The notes beneath the pieces are model-generated. The model was not told the origin of the DNA, ran no database searches, and saw nothing but the letters and a program-made list of their open reading frames with translations. Shown piece by piece: positions 36,680 to 44,922 of a DNA stretch of 64,000 nucleotides. The stretch's first letter is position 1; each line of letters opens with the position of its first letter. This DNA comes from Vagococcus fluvialis bH819 (lineage in GTDB: Bacteria > Bacillota > Bacilli > Lactobacillales > Vagococcaceae): contig NZ_FWFD01000009.1 of NCBI RefSeq assembly GCF_900163795.1, positions 62,001 through 126,000 on the forward strand, in the 5' to 3' direction. Position numbers and translations under genes: made by a program.

Positions 36680-38203
36680 ATGACACTAACACTAACTAAA
36701 ATTGATAATTTATTAAAAGAAGCAGGTTTATTAAAGGAGTATGTTTACAAAAATAATTGGTATTATAATTTACCTCTACCAGTAGAATTAGAAATAAAGG
36801 AACTTTCTTATGATTCAAGAAAAGTAACTCCTGATACATTATTCTTTTGCAAAGGTCTAAACTTTAAAGAAGAATATCTGGAAAAAGCAATCGAAGCTGG
36901 TTTAGAATATTACATTTCAGAGACACCTTATGAAGTTAACAGTAAGTTAGGCATTATTGTAACGGATATTAGAATAGCAATGGCTTTAATTAGTATGAAT
37001 TTTTATGATTTACCACAAGAAAAGCTGACAGTTATTGGTTTTACAGGAACCAAAGGTAAAACAACCGCTGCGTACTTCACAAAATTTATTTTAGATGAAG
37101 CAACGGATAATAAAACAGCTATGTTATCAACGATGAATACAACTTTAGATGGTGTAAACTATTTTAAATCAGCTCTGACGACACCAGAATCATTAGATCT
37201 TTACAAAATGATGGCAGAAGCCGTTTCTAATAAAATGACCCATTTAATCATGGAAGTCTCATCTCAAGCTTATAAGTTGAATCGTGTCTATGGTTTAACT
37301 TTTGATGTGGGTATCTTTTTAAATATTTCACCAGATCATATTGGGCCAATCGAGCACCCAACATTTGATGATTATTATTATTGTAAAAGAAGACTAATTG
37401 AAAATTCAAAACGAATGGTCTTAAATACGGATACAAAAGATTATATTTTATTAAAAGAATTAACTGAAAGTAAAAATATTCCCTACTATTCTTATAGTAG
37501 TACAGATAAAGAAGCTGATTATACTTGGGAAACTGTCGATAATAGTTTGTTAGACTTTACTGTCCACTCTACTCATGAAGATTCTTTAGATATTAATGAA
37601 ACCTACACAATCAAGTTAATGGGTGATTTCAATAAAGATAACGCCTTAGCAAGTTTGATTACAACAAAAATAGCTGGTGCTAATAAAGAAGCGGCTAAAA
37701 AGGGGTTAGCTAATACACTTGTTCCAGGTCGAATGGAGCATTTAAAACATCCTAATGGCGCTAATGTTTTTGTCGATTACGCTCATAATTATTCTAGTCT
37801 AAAAAATCTACTAACTTTTGCTAAACAAGCGCATCCAATGGGTAAGATTATTACGGTTATCGGAAGCACAGGTGATAAAGGTATTTCTAGACGTACTGAC
37901 TTTGGTCAAGTTTTATCTGAGCTAACAGATGTTGCGATTTTAACAGCTGATGATCCTGGTTCAGAAAATCCTAAAGATATCGCTATGGAAATTAGTGCGG
38001 CTATCAATAATCCAAAAGTTAATCAAAAAATTATTGTAGACAGAGTAGAAGCAATCCAAACTGCACTTTCACTTGCTGAAAAAAATGACTCAGTTATTAT
38101 CGCTGGTAAAGGACAAGATAAGTATCAAAAAATAAAAGGTGTCGATACACCGTATGTGGGTGACTACTCAGCAGCTGAATCTTATATCGAAACATTGAAA
38201 TAG
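36680..38203 (+). CDS. murE: UDP-MurNAc-tripeptide synthetase MurE (L-lysine type)
   Basis: Cytosolic Mur ligase that adds the third amino acid to the peptidoglycan stem. About 507 residues: N-terminal UDP-binding part with SYDSRKV, ATP P-loop FTGTKGKTT, the central ALTTPES substrate loop, NISPDHIGP, and the C-terminal ligase domain with VFVDYAHN and ADDPGSENP. The DDPG sequence replaces the DNPR of DAP-specific enzymes, which supports L-lysine as substrate. The frame opens at ATG 36671, but the only purine-rich element (AGG) fits the ATG at 36680 better. A terminator follows. Confidence 0.93.
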   Translation: MTLTLTKIDNLLKEAGLLKEYVYKNNWYYNLPLPVELEIKELSYDSRKVTPDTLFFCKGLNFKEEYLEKAIEAGLEYYISETPYEVNSKLGIIVTDIRIAMALISMNFYDLPQEKLTVIGFTGTKGKTTAAYFTKFILDEATDNKTAMLSTMNTTLDGVNYFKSALTTPESLDLYKMMAEAVSNKMTHLIMEVSSQAYKLNRVYGLTFDVGIFLNISPDHIGPIEHPTFDDYYYCKRRLIENSKRMVLNTDTKDYILLKELTESKNIPYYSYSSTDKEADYTWETVDNSLLDFTVHSTHEDSLDINETYTIKLMGDFNKDNALASLITTKIAGANKEAAKKGLANTLVPGRMEHLKHPNGANVFVDYAHNYSSLKNLLTFAKQAHPMGKIITVIGSTGDKGISRRTDFGQVLSELTDVAILTADDPGSENPKDIAMEISAAINNPKVNQKIIVDRVEAIQTALSLAEKNDSVIIAGKGQDKYQKIKGVDTPYVGDYSAAESYIETLK

Positions 38204-38208
38204 ACGAC

Positions 38209-38249
38209 AAAAAAAGCCATATCATCAGTGTGATTATATGGCTTTTTTT
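38209..38249 (+). terminator. Terminator after murE
   Basis: Stem AAAAAAGCCATAT / ATATGGCTTTTTT (with a small inner extension) and T run. Confidence 0.87.
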
Positions 38250-38385
38250 AATGAACTGCGATCATCCTAAATATAATTAATGGATACTTGATTATGATAG
38301 AAAAATTATTAATAAAAACGTAAGCTCATTTCCTGACTAAATAATCTATGTTATAGTAAAAAAGAAATGTGAGAGTGAGGGTACT

Positions 38386-40368
38386 ATGAATAAAAAAACA
38401 ATAATTATTAGTGCAAGTACTGCAGCTATTTTATTAGCAGCAGGTGGAGGATACTTTGCCTATCAGCAGCATGATAAATCATTACAGAAAAAAGCCGTGG
38501 ATAATTTTGTCACTTCATTTGAAAAGAAAGACTTTGATAAATTAGCAACAACTTTATCTAAAAAGTCTGTCAAAGATCAAGGGTTAGATCAAAAAAAAGT
38601 GAGCGAAAAATACGATTCTATTTTTAATGGCTTAGGAATAGCTGGTATTAAAGGAAATATTGAGAATCTCTCAAAAAAAGAGTTTAATCTATCTTTCAAT
38701 ATGACAACACCTTTTGGAAAATTAGAAAAGGAAAAAATGACAGGTAAATTAATCAAAGAAGATGGACAATATCTTATTGATTGGAATTACTCTTTAATTT
38801 TTTCTAAAATGGAAAAGGGAAATAAAGTTTATATTAGTAGTGAGCCACCTAAACGAGGAGAAATTCAAGATGTTAACAAACAGCCGTTAGCTACAGAACA
38901 TGCTTATCCTCAGTTTGGAATTATCCCTAACAAATTAGGTGAAGGAGACGCAAAAAAACAAGCTCTAGCTGAGATTAGTAAAAAATTTGATATGACCGAA
39001 GAGCAATTAATGGGAATTTTATCCCAAGAGTGGGTCAAAGAAGATTCTTTCGTTCCAATAAAAATAGTGGATTTCAATGAAGAATTAGAAAAATATGAAA
39101 CAACAGGTATTAGTAATCAAACAGTGAACAAACGGTACTATCCATTAGCACAAGCAGGTGCTCAGTTAATTGGTTATACTGGTAAAACTACAGCAGAGGA
39201 AATCGAAAAGGACCAATCATTAACAGGATTTGATGAAATTGGTAAGACAGGTTTAGAAGCTCAGTTTGATAAAGCATTAAGAGGTAAAACAGGTGGGAAA
39301 ATTGAGATTGTTGATGAAAATGGAGAATTTTTAGAAACCCTTATCGAACAAAAAAAACAAGACGGTAAAGATATTCAGTTAACAATTGACCGTCAAATTC
39401 AAAAAAGTGCATTTGAAGCGTTGGATAATTTACCAGGGTCAACCGTCGTAACAACACCTACTAATGGACAATTAAAAGCAATTGTTAGCTCACCCTCTTA
39501 CGATCCAAACAAATTTGTTTTAGGCATGTCACAAAAAGAATACGATTCTATAGCAAAAGATCCGCTAAATCCATTCTTAGCACGTTTTGGAACTGGTTAT
39601 GCCCCTGGCTCAACCTTTAAAGCCATCACAGCAGCTATTGGAATTGATGAAAAGGTGACAACACCTGAAAAAACACATGAAATTAGCGGGCTTAAGTGGC
39701 AAAAAGATGGTTCATGGGGCGATTATTTCGTGACCCGAATAACAGATGCCGCAACAGTAGTTAACATGGATTCAGCATTGATTCATTCAGATAATATTTA
39801 TTTTGCTCAAGAAGCATTAGAAATTGGAAAAGATAAGTATTTAGCAGGGCTTAAAAAATTTCCTTTTGGAGAAAAAATGAACGTCCATATTCCAATGACA
39901 CCCGCTCAAATTAGTAATGATGAGATTAAATCTGAGATATTATTAGCTGATACTTCATATGGTCAAGGACAACTACTGATTAATCCAATCCAACAAGCGG
40001 TTATGTATTCAGCATTTGCTAATCAAGGTAACGTTGTCTACCCACAAATACTTGTTGGAGAAGAGGTCAAACAAAAAGAAGGCGTTGTATCAAAATCAGC
40101 TACTGAGTTAGTCACAAATTCACTCATTAAAACAGTAGAAGATGAAAACGGAACTGCACACCCTTTAGCCACAGGTGATAATAGCATTGCAGCTAAAACC
40201 GGAACAGCAGAAATCAAAGAAAAACAAGACACTAAAGGCCAGGAAAATAGCTTTGTTTTAGCTTATGATGCCAAAGAAAGCAAATATCTTGTAGTTAGTA
40301 TGATTGAAGATGCTAAAGATACATCTGCTGTGTCAAAAAACAAAGAATTTATTCACTCATTAAAATAA
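38386..40368 (+). CDS. MecA/PBP5-type class B penicillin-binding protein
   Basis: 660 residues. An N-terminal hydrophobic anchor (about 4-26), a MecA-N NTF2-like domain (about 30-145), a dimerisation/linker domain with RYYPLAQAGAQLIGYTG, and a C-terminal transpeptidase domain with STFK (Ser409-Lys412), SDN (468-470) and KTGT (604-607). It is the membrane-bound, extracellular enzyme type that includes enterococcal PBP5 and staphylococcal PBP2a, often with low beta-lactam affinity and a role in intrinsic cephalosporin tolerance. Affinity cannot be judged from sequence alone. GAGGG precedes the ATG. It sits next to murE, but behind a terminator. Confidence 0.92.
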   Translation: MNKKTIIISASTAAILLAAGGGYFAYQQHDKSLQKKAVDNFVTSFEKKDFDKLATTLSKKSVKDQGLDQKKVSEKYDSIFNGLGIAGIKGNIENLSKKEFNLSFNMTTPFGKLEKEKMTGKLIKEDGQYLIDWNYSLIFSKMEKGNKVYISSEPPKRGEIQDVNKQPLATEHAYPQFGIIPNKLGEGDAKKQALAEISKKFDMTEEQLMGILSQEWVKEDSFVPIKIVDFNEELEKYETTGISNQTVNKRYYPLAQAGAQLIGYTGKTTAEEIEKDQSLTGFDEIGKTGLEAQFDKALRGKTGGKIEIVDENGEFLETLIEQKKQDGKDIQLTIDRQIQKSAFEALDNLPGSTVVTTPTNGQLKAIVSSPSYDPNKFVLGMSQKEYDSIAKDPLNPFLARFGTGYAPGSTFKAITAAIGIDEKVTTPEKTHEISGLKWQKDGSWGDYFVTRITDAATVVNMDSALIHSDNIYFAQEALEIGKDKYLAGLKKFPFGEKMNVHIPMTPAQISNDEIKSEILLADTSYGQGQLLINPIQQAVMYSAFANQGNVVYPQILVGEEVKQKEGVVSKSATELVTNSLIKTVEDENGTAHPLATGDNSIAAKTGTAEIKEKQDTKGQENSFVLAYDAKESKYLVVSMIEDAKDTSAVSKNKEFIHSLK

Positions 40369-40403
40369 TATTTATAACTATTTTATGTAAACCAAAATAA
40401 TAT

Positions 40404-40449
40404 AAAAAAACATTCAACACAATTTTATTTTTGTGTTGAATGTTTTTTA
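40404..40449. terminator. Bidirectional terminator between the PBP and DUF998-type genes
   Basis: Stem AAAAAACATTCAACACAA / TTGTGTTGAATGTTTTTT with A and T runs on either side. Confidence 0.9.
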
Positions 40450-41619
40450 GATTTCTTCAAGATCAATTTCATAGACTGTGTTAGAAAAATGCGTTAGCTT
40501 CTGGATATGTTGTAGCATTAATAAGATCCAACTAAAAGCTAAACCAAAAGCAATTAATTCAAAAACAGTTAAAGAGAGGTACCCAATATTTTGAAATAGA
40601 AAATTAGCTATAACTAAAGATATCGCAATACCATAAGAGATGATTAGGAACTCTTTTGTTACTTTGGGTAGTAACCACTTAATTCCAATAATTAAAATAA
40701 TGATTAAAAGTACAAGCCAGTTGGCCGCTTTTGTGTGCAGTACATGCAATTGACCTGTCCCATTATTAGGGAAAAAACCAACAGCTCCTAATGAAATTGC
40801 CATTAGCGTTAAAAGAATTCTTAAAATAAGTAATTTCCAACCAGTGTACTCATTTTTCTTTAAATTAACAAAAAGATAATCAATCAGAGCAACTAATAAT
40901 AAAGCTGATAACATTAAAGTTAAATTAAATTGCCAACTATTAACCGCTTCATTTGTTCCTAAAAAACTAAAATTATGTTGCCACCATTTACTCTCGCTAT
41001 TAGTTAACATTGCGAAAAAGACACCACCGATTATGACAAAAATTAATAGATTGACAATCATGTTCGATGTAAAACTTAGGGCGGCATAAATCATTAGGTA
41101 ATTAATAATAGCTGTAAATAGAAAGAAAATCATGGTCGCTGTATAAATATCAAAACTCGCGCCATCAAACATGATACCAATCATCCAAAAGAAACATAAA
41201 ATACCTAAAGACAACATCACAATAAAAGAAAAAATAACGGTTGGTACATTACGCCAAAGAATATCCTTCAAATTATCCTTTTTATGATTCCTTTTTTCTT
41301 TAATAAAAAAGAAGATAAAAGATATCCCACCACTCAGTAAACCTAGAGCAGAAACGGCACTTGCAATAGATTGATCACCAGTCATTGGAATTTGAGTACT
41401 ATTTTCAAAATAAAAGAAACTAAAGAAAGCTAGGCTACTTAGAATAACAGGTATTAAAAACCATCTTAAGGAGACGTCTTGAAATTCTGCTGTATTTTTC
41501 TTTCGTTCGATAACAATGCGATTATTTTCTTTTTTCAAAAAGATCGTATTTTGTTCTGAAAGTTTTAGTTCTTCCACAATTTCTTCTGGCAATTTTATTT
41601 TAAATTCAGATAATTTCAT
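40447..41619 (-). CDS. AbrB-like N-terminal domain fused to a DUF998-type membrane protein
   Basis: 390 residues. The first 42 residues (FKIKLPEEIVEELKLSEQNTI then a beta hairpin IVIERKK) look like a SpoVT/AbrB swapped-hairpin unit, usually a DNA-binding antitoxin-type fold. The remainder has about nine or ten hydrophobic segments from residue 50 to 375, in the style of DUF998 membrane proteins. Role unknown. The combination puts a soluble AbrB-like domain on the cytosolic face of a membrane protein. The start and neighbours are ordinary; it shares a terminator with the PBP gene. Confidence 0.7.
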   Translation of the reverse strand: MKLSEFKIKLPEEIVEELKLSEQNTIFLKKENNRIVIERKKNTAEFQDVSLRWFLIPVILSSLAFFSFFYFENSTQIPMTGDQSIASAVSALGLLSGGISFIFFFIKEKRNHKKDNLKDILWRNVPTVIFSFIVMLSLGILCFFWMIGIMFDGASFDIYTATMIFFLFTAIINYLMIYAALSFTSNMIVNLLIFVIIGGVFFAMLTNSESKWWQHNFSFLGTNEAVNSWQFNLTLMLSALLLVALIDYLFVNLKKNEYTGWKLLILRILLTLMAISLGAVGFFPNNGTGQLHVLHTKAANWLVLLIIILIIGIKWLLPKVTKEFLIISYGIAISLVIANFLFQNIGYLSLTVFELIAFGLAFSWILLMLQHIQKLTHFSNTVYEIDLEEI

Positions 41620-41695
41620 TTATGAACTCCTATTCATTAAATACTTCAATTCTTATATTCTCATATTGAATGGGAGGATTCAAGTTTTTACCTGC

Positions 41696-42298
41696 TTAAA
41701 AACTTTTATTTTTCGACCAATTGATAACTCCTGAAAGTAGAAATAAACTAATAAGCGTTCCTTCTCTAATCACGATAGGCAATGAAAAAGTAAGGGAGAT
41801 AAATACAGACATAACAACACAGACAATGTCTACACCATAACGATAAGTTGAAAATTTAAATCTAGTTTTATCTGCGAGTAGCTGACAAAAAGATTCTATC
41901 GGAAATTTTAATAAGCTCAACCGTAAAACTTGTCCGGTACCTGCTCCAGCAATCAAAACACCTATTAAAAAAACAACTAAACGTAGAGAATAAGCTGACA
42001 ACATTATATTACCTAATAGGTGATAGTAAACAAAATTAATGACTTCTCCAAAACTCATAACAGCAACCAACATAAGAACATATTTTGAGATGCGACGTTC
42101 TTTATCTAAAATAAGGCAGCCTATTAAAAAACTAACATTTAATAAAGTTGTGACTGTCCCAATTTGAATACCCCATAAATTGCTTAATGAGACGTTCAGT
42201 GAATTAAAACTACTCACCCCAACATTGGCTTTAATCGTTAAAGAAATACCAATTGCACTAATAAAGTAATACAGTAATGATTGCAATAATTTTTTCAT
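41696..42298 (-). CDS. YczE/YitT-like membrane protein
   Basis: 200 residues with five hydrophobic segments. The opening YYFISAIGISLTIKANVGVSSFNSLN and the later GAGTGQVLRLSLLKFPIESF resemble the YczE family of integral membrane proteins, whose function is not known. A GTG four codons upstream lies inside AAGGTGG; the ATG at 42298, eight bases later, is preferred. It is divergent from a Crp/Fnr regulator across a 90-base gap that contains an inverted repeat, so it is the likely target of that regulator. Confidence 0.8.
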   Translation of the reverse strand: MKKLLQSLLYYFISAIGISLTIKANVGVSSFNSLNVSLSNLWGIQIGTVTTLLNVSFLIGCLILDKERRISKYVLMLVAVMSFGEVINFVYYHLLGNIMLSAYSLRLVVFLIGVLIAGAGTGQVLRLSLLKFPIESFCQLLADKTRFKFSTYRYGVDIVCVVMSVFISLTFSLPIVIREGTLISLFLLSGVINWSKNKSF

Positions 42299-42334
42299 AA
42301 ATATAACCACCTTTTTCCTTTGATAAGCCTATGG

Positions 42335-42366
42335 TATCTCATTTCCAAACATGTTAGTATGAGATA
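42335..42366. promoter_or_regulatory. Inverted repeat, candidate operator for the Crp/Fnr regulator
   Basis: TATCTCAT (42335-42342) and ATGAGATA (42359-42366) are perfect inverted arms separated by 16 bases, midway between the divergent YczE-like gene and the regulator gene. Confidence 0.55.
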
Positions 42367-42388
42367 TAGCACACTATGAGGTGAAAAT

Positions 42389-43054
42389 ATGAAAAAAATA
42401 CTTTACCCTTTATCAACCATTAATTTTGAACAAAAAATGGCAGGAATAGATACTACAATTCTGTCTCAATCAATCGTTTTTGAATTTAAGCAAGGAGAAT
42501 TTATAACCAGACAAAATGAAGTTCCGGCTTATCTTTATGTCATTCTATCAGGTCGAGCTAAGATTATGACATCTCAAACTAATGGCAAGCAACTAATTTT
42601 ACAATTTTTAAATGAGCAAGATTTAATTGGGGATTTAACCATTATCCAAGCAGAAGAAGAAACTAAAGATGTTATTGCTTTAGGAAGCACGGTTTGTCTG
42701 GGGATTCCTATGGATTTAGTAGAATCAAAACTTATTCCCAATGCTGAATTTCTTTATTTTTTAGCTAATTATATTGGAAAAAAATTACTCCTTAGAGTAG
42801 AACACTTTAAAGAGCAACAAACACAAGAACTAAAAATTAGACTAATTAAATTATTACTTGATATTACAATTGATGATGAATACCATGAAAAACATACTGA
42901 AATTGCTGAATATCTAGGTGTCAGTTATCGTCATTATATGCATACACTTAAATTTTTAAAAGAGAATGATATGATCACAAAGAAAGCAGCATGCTATATG
43001 ATTAACCGAAATAATATGATAATTTTTTTAAATGAAGATAAAAAAATGAGTTAA
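42389..43054 (+). CDS. Crp/Fnr-family transcriptional regulator (YeiL-like)
   Basis: 221 residues. An N-terminal cyclic-nucleotide-binding-type beta barrel (VFEFKQGEFITRQNEVPAYLYVILSGRAKI ... FLNEQDLIGDL, about 30-110) is followed by a dimer helix and a winged helix-turn-helix (TEIAEYLGVSYRHYMHTLKFL). No four-cysteine cluster for iron-sulphur binding is visible, so the signal is unknown. The overall pattern recalls E. coli YeiL and its Gram-positive relatives. GAGGTG stands before the ATG. It probably controls itself and the divergent membrane protein. Confidence 0.85.
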   Translation: MKKILYPLSTINFEQKMAGIDTTILSQSIVFEFKQGEFITRQNEVPAYLYVILSGRAKIMTSQTNGKQLILQFLNEQDLIGDLTIIQAEEETKDVIALGSTVCLGIPMDLVESKLIPNAEFLYFLANYIGKKLLLRVEHFKEQQTQELKIRLIKLLLDITIDDEYHEKHTEIAEYLGVSYRHYMHTLKFLKENDMITKKAACYMINRNNMIIFLNEDKKMS

Positions 43055-43075
43055 AAGTCATATCAAATCAGACTT

Positions 43076-44122
43076 TTAACTCACTCTTTTTATAGGTAAT
43101 AGTATTTTAATCTCACTACCAACAGCTAATTCACTCTCAATCTCAACCGTTCCTTGATGTAAACCAATTATTTGCTTAACTAAAGGCAGACCCAGTCCAT
43201 TCCCTTTTGACTGCCGACTACCATCATTCTGATAGAATTTATCAAAGGCGTGACGAACAGTTGATTCAGACATCCCAATACCGTTATCAGAAAGGGATAT
43301 ATAAAGAGCGTCTGGAGTAGAGAAAAGCATCACTTTAATTTTACCTTTCTCTTGATTATACTTGATGCCATTTTCCACAACATTGAGCCAAACCTGGTAA
43401 AGCAATTCTTCATTCCCCGTGTAATAAGTCGTCGGCAAATCTAGTTCAAATTCAATCTCTAGTGGCTCCCATTTAGGCTGTAAGAAGAGAATAACTTCTC
43501 TAATCTGTTCATCTAAACGAAATGAGTGATATTCTAAGCCAATTTTTTGATTTTCTAATTTTGTTAATCTTAAAATGTTATCTGTTAAATAAGACAACTG
43601 CTGCGTTCCATCTAGCATTCTATGGAGATAGATTTCTCGATCACCAGAAGAAAGAGAATCATCCTGTAAAAGTTGTACATAACCTCTAATAGTTGCGATT
43701 GGTGTTTTAAATTCATGGGAAACATTTGAAACAAAATCATGACGCATACTTTCAATACTCCGTAATTCAGTAACCATTACATTAAAATCATGATACAGCT
43801 GATTAACATCATTTATTTTTTGATTTTCTTCCAACTGAATAGAAAAATCTCCTTTAGCAACTAATCCCATCGATTCCCTTAACTTGGCAATTGGTTTTAA
43901 TATTTTCCTTCCAATAAAGCCAGAAAGTGCTAAACCAATAAATAAACTAATTAACATTACAATTAGGATAGGAAAAATAGGCTCTGAGTGACCATTAATT
44001 AAGAGATTATATTTTTTTAAAAGAAAAATTAAAAATAAAAAGAGAATTAGGACAAAAAGGATTGTGAAAAAGATAAAAAAGGTAAAATAAATCCAGAGTT
44101 GTGAATGTAATTTTTTTCTCAT
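43076..44122 (-). CDS. Sensor histidine kinase, short-loop type
   Basis: 348 residues. Two membrane segments (about 12-36 and 48-70) are separated by only about 12 residues, so there is almost no extracellular sensor, as in intramembrane-sensing kinases. A HAMP domain (KPIAKLRESMGLVAKGDFSIQ), the phospho-acceptor HisKA box (VSNVSHEFKTPI, His136), N box (VVENGIKYN), and G boxes (SDNGIGMS, GNGLGLPLVKQI) follow. It overlaps the response regulator by ATGA and lies beside a one-polypeptide ABC transporter, an arrangement common in cell-envelope stress and peptide resistance. Confidence 0.92.
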   Translation of the reverse strand: MRKKLHSQLWIYFTFFIFFTILFVLILFLFLIFLLKKYNLLINGHSEPIFPILIVMLISLFIGLALSGFIGRKILKPIAKLRESMGLVAKGDFSIQLEENQKINDVNQLYHDFNVMVTELRSIESMRHDFVSNVSHEFKTPIATIRGYVQLLQDDSLSSGDREIYLHRMLDGTQQLSYLTDNILRLTKLENQKIGLEYHSFRLDEQIREVILFLQPKWEPLEIEFELDLPTTYYTGNEELLYQVWLNVVENGIKYNQEKGKIKVMLFSTPDALYISLSDNGIGMSESTVRHAFDKFYQNDGSRQSKGNGLGLPLVKQIIGLHQGTVEIESELAVGSEIKILLPIKRVS

Positions 44123-44793
44123 GAATGAACAACCACTTTATAGCCAAGTCCTCTAATTGTTTCAATTGAAAAATCAGCATTACTTTCTAAACGATTTCGT
44201 AGTCTTTTAATATGAACATCAATCGTTCTTTCATCAGAATCCGATGCCATTCCCCATATTTCATCCATCAATTGTTGTCTAGTAAAAATTTTATTAGGAT
44301 ACGATAATAGTTTGTATAAAACTAAAAATTCCTTTTGAGGTAACATCTCTATTTTGTTATTATCACTGACTTCTAATGTTTCTTTATTTAAAGTCGTAGC
44401 GCCTACTATTAATTTTTGACTTGAAACAATCTTTGCTCGCCTCAAAAGTGCTTCCACACGTAGCAACATTTCATTAACATCAATTGGTTTAACCATATAG
44501 TCATCTATACCAAGTTTAAAGCCTCTTTTTTTATCTTCAAATGAGTCTTTGGCTGTAATAAATAAAAAAGGTAGTTGATATCCCGCTGAACGAACGGCTT
44601 CAATTAGCTGAAAGCCATCCATGTTTGGCATCATGATGTCACTAATGACTAAATCAATCGTATAGTTATCAAATAGTTCTAAAGCTTCAGTTCCATTTTG
44701 AGCAATAACTGTCTTAAATTGGCGCTTTTTTAGTGTTGATTGATAAAGAAGCGCTAAGTTTTCATCGTCTTCAACAATTAAAATATAGTTCAT
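44119..44793 (-). CDS. OmpR-family response regulator
   Basis: 224 residues. Receiver domain with IVEDDENL, phospho-acceptor Asp52 (VISDIMMP), the conserved Thr in FITAKDS and Lys in VKPID, then a winged-helix DNA-binding domain (ERTIDVHIKRLRNRLE, GLGYKV). The frame extends 19 codons upstream, but an ideal AAGGAGG sits just before the ATG at 44793, giving the usual MNYILIVEDD start. Its stop overlaps the kinase start. It is divergent from the ABC transporter gene, the probable target. Confidence 0.94.
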   Translation of the reverse strand: MNYILIVEDDENLALLYQSTLKKRQFKTVIAQNGTEALELFDNYTIDLVISDIMMPNMDGFQLIEAVRSAGYQLPFLFITAKDSFEDKKRGFKLGIDDYMVKPIDVNEMLLRVEALLRRAKIVSSQKLIVGATTLNKETLEVSDNNKIEMLPQKEFLVLYKLLSYPNKIFTRQQLMDEIWGMASDSDERTIDVHIKRLRNRLESNADFSIETIRGLGYKVVVHS

Positions 44794-44922
44794 ATAGATT
44801 TCCTCCTTGTTTCTTTTCATTAGTTTAACAGAACGAGATGAATCCAACATGAATTTTGTTCATTTTGAGTTAATAAAGCTATGTTAATATTTTAAACATT
44901 ACTTAAAGAAAGAGATGGTCAG

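Noticed and set aside
40383-40396. Repeated 13-mer TTATGTAAACCAA, also at about 57789-57801 and partly near 63171-63181
   Set aside because: Short AT-rich repeats recur by chance at this composition, and the three places share no gene arrangement.
44869-44889. Direct repeat GTTAATA (44869-44875 and 44883-44889) between the response regulator and the ABC gene as regulator binding sites
   Set aside because: The 14-base spacing does not fit the usual 10-11 base periodicity of OmpR-type sites, and the motif is AT-rich.
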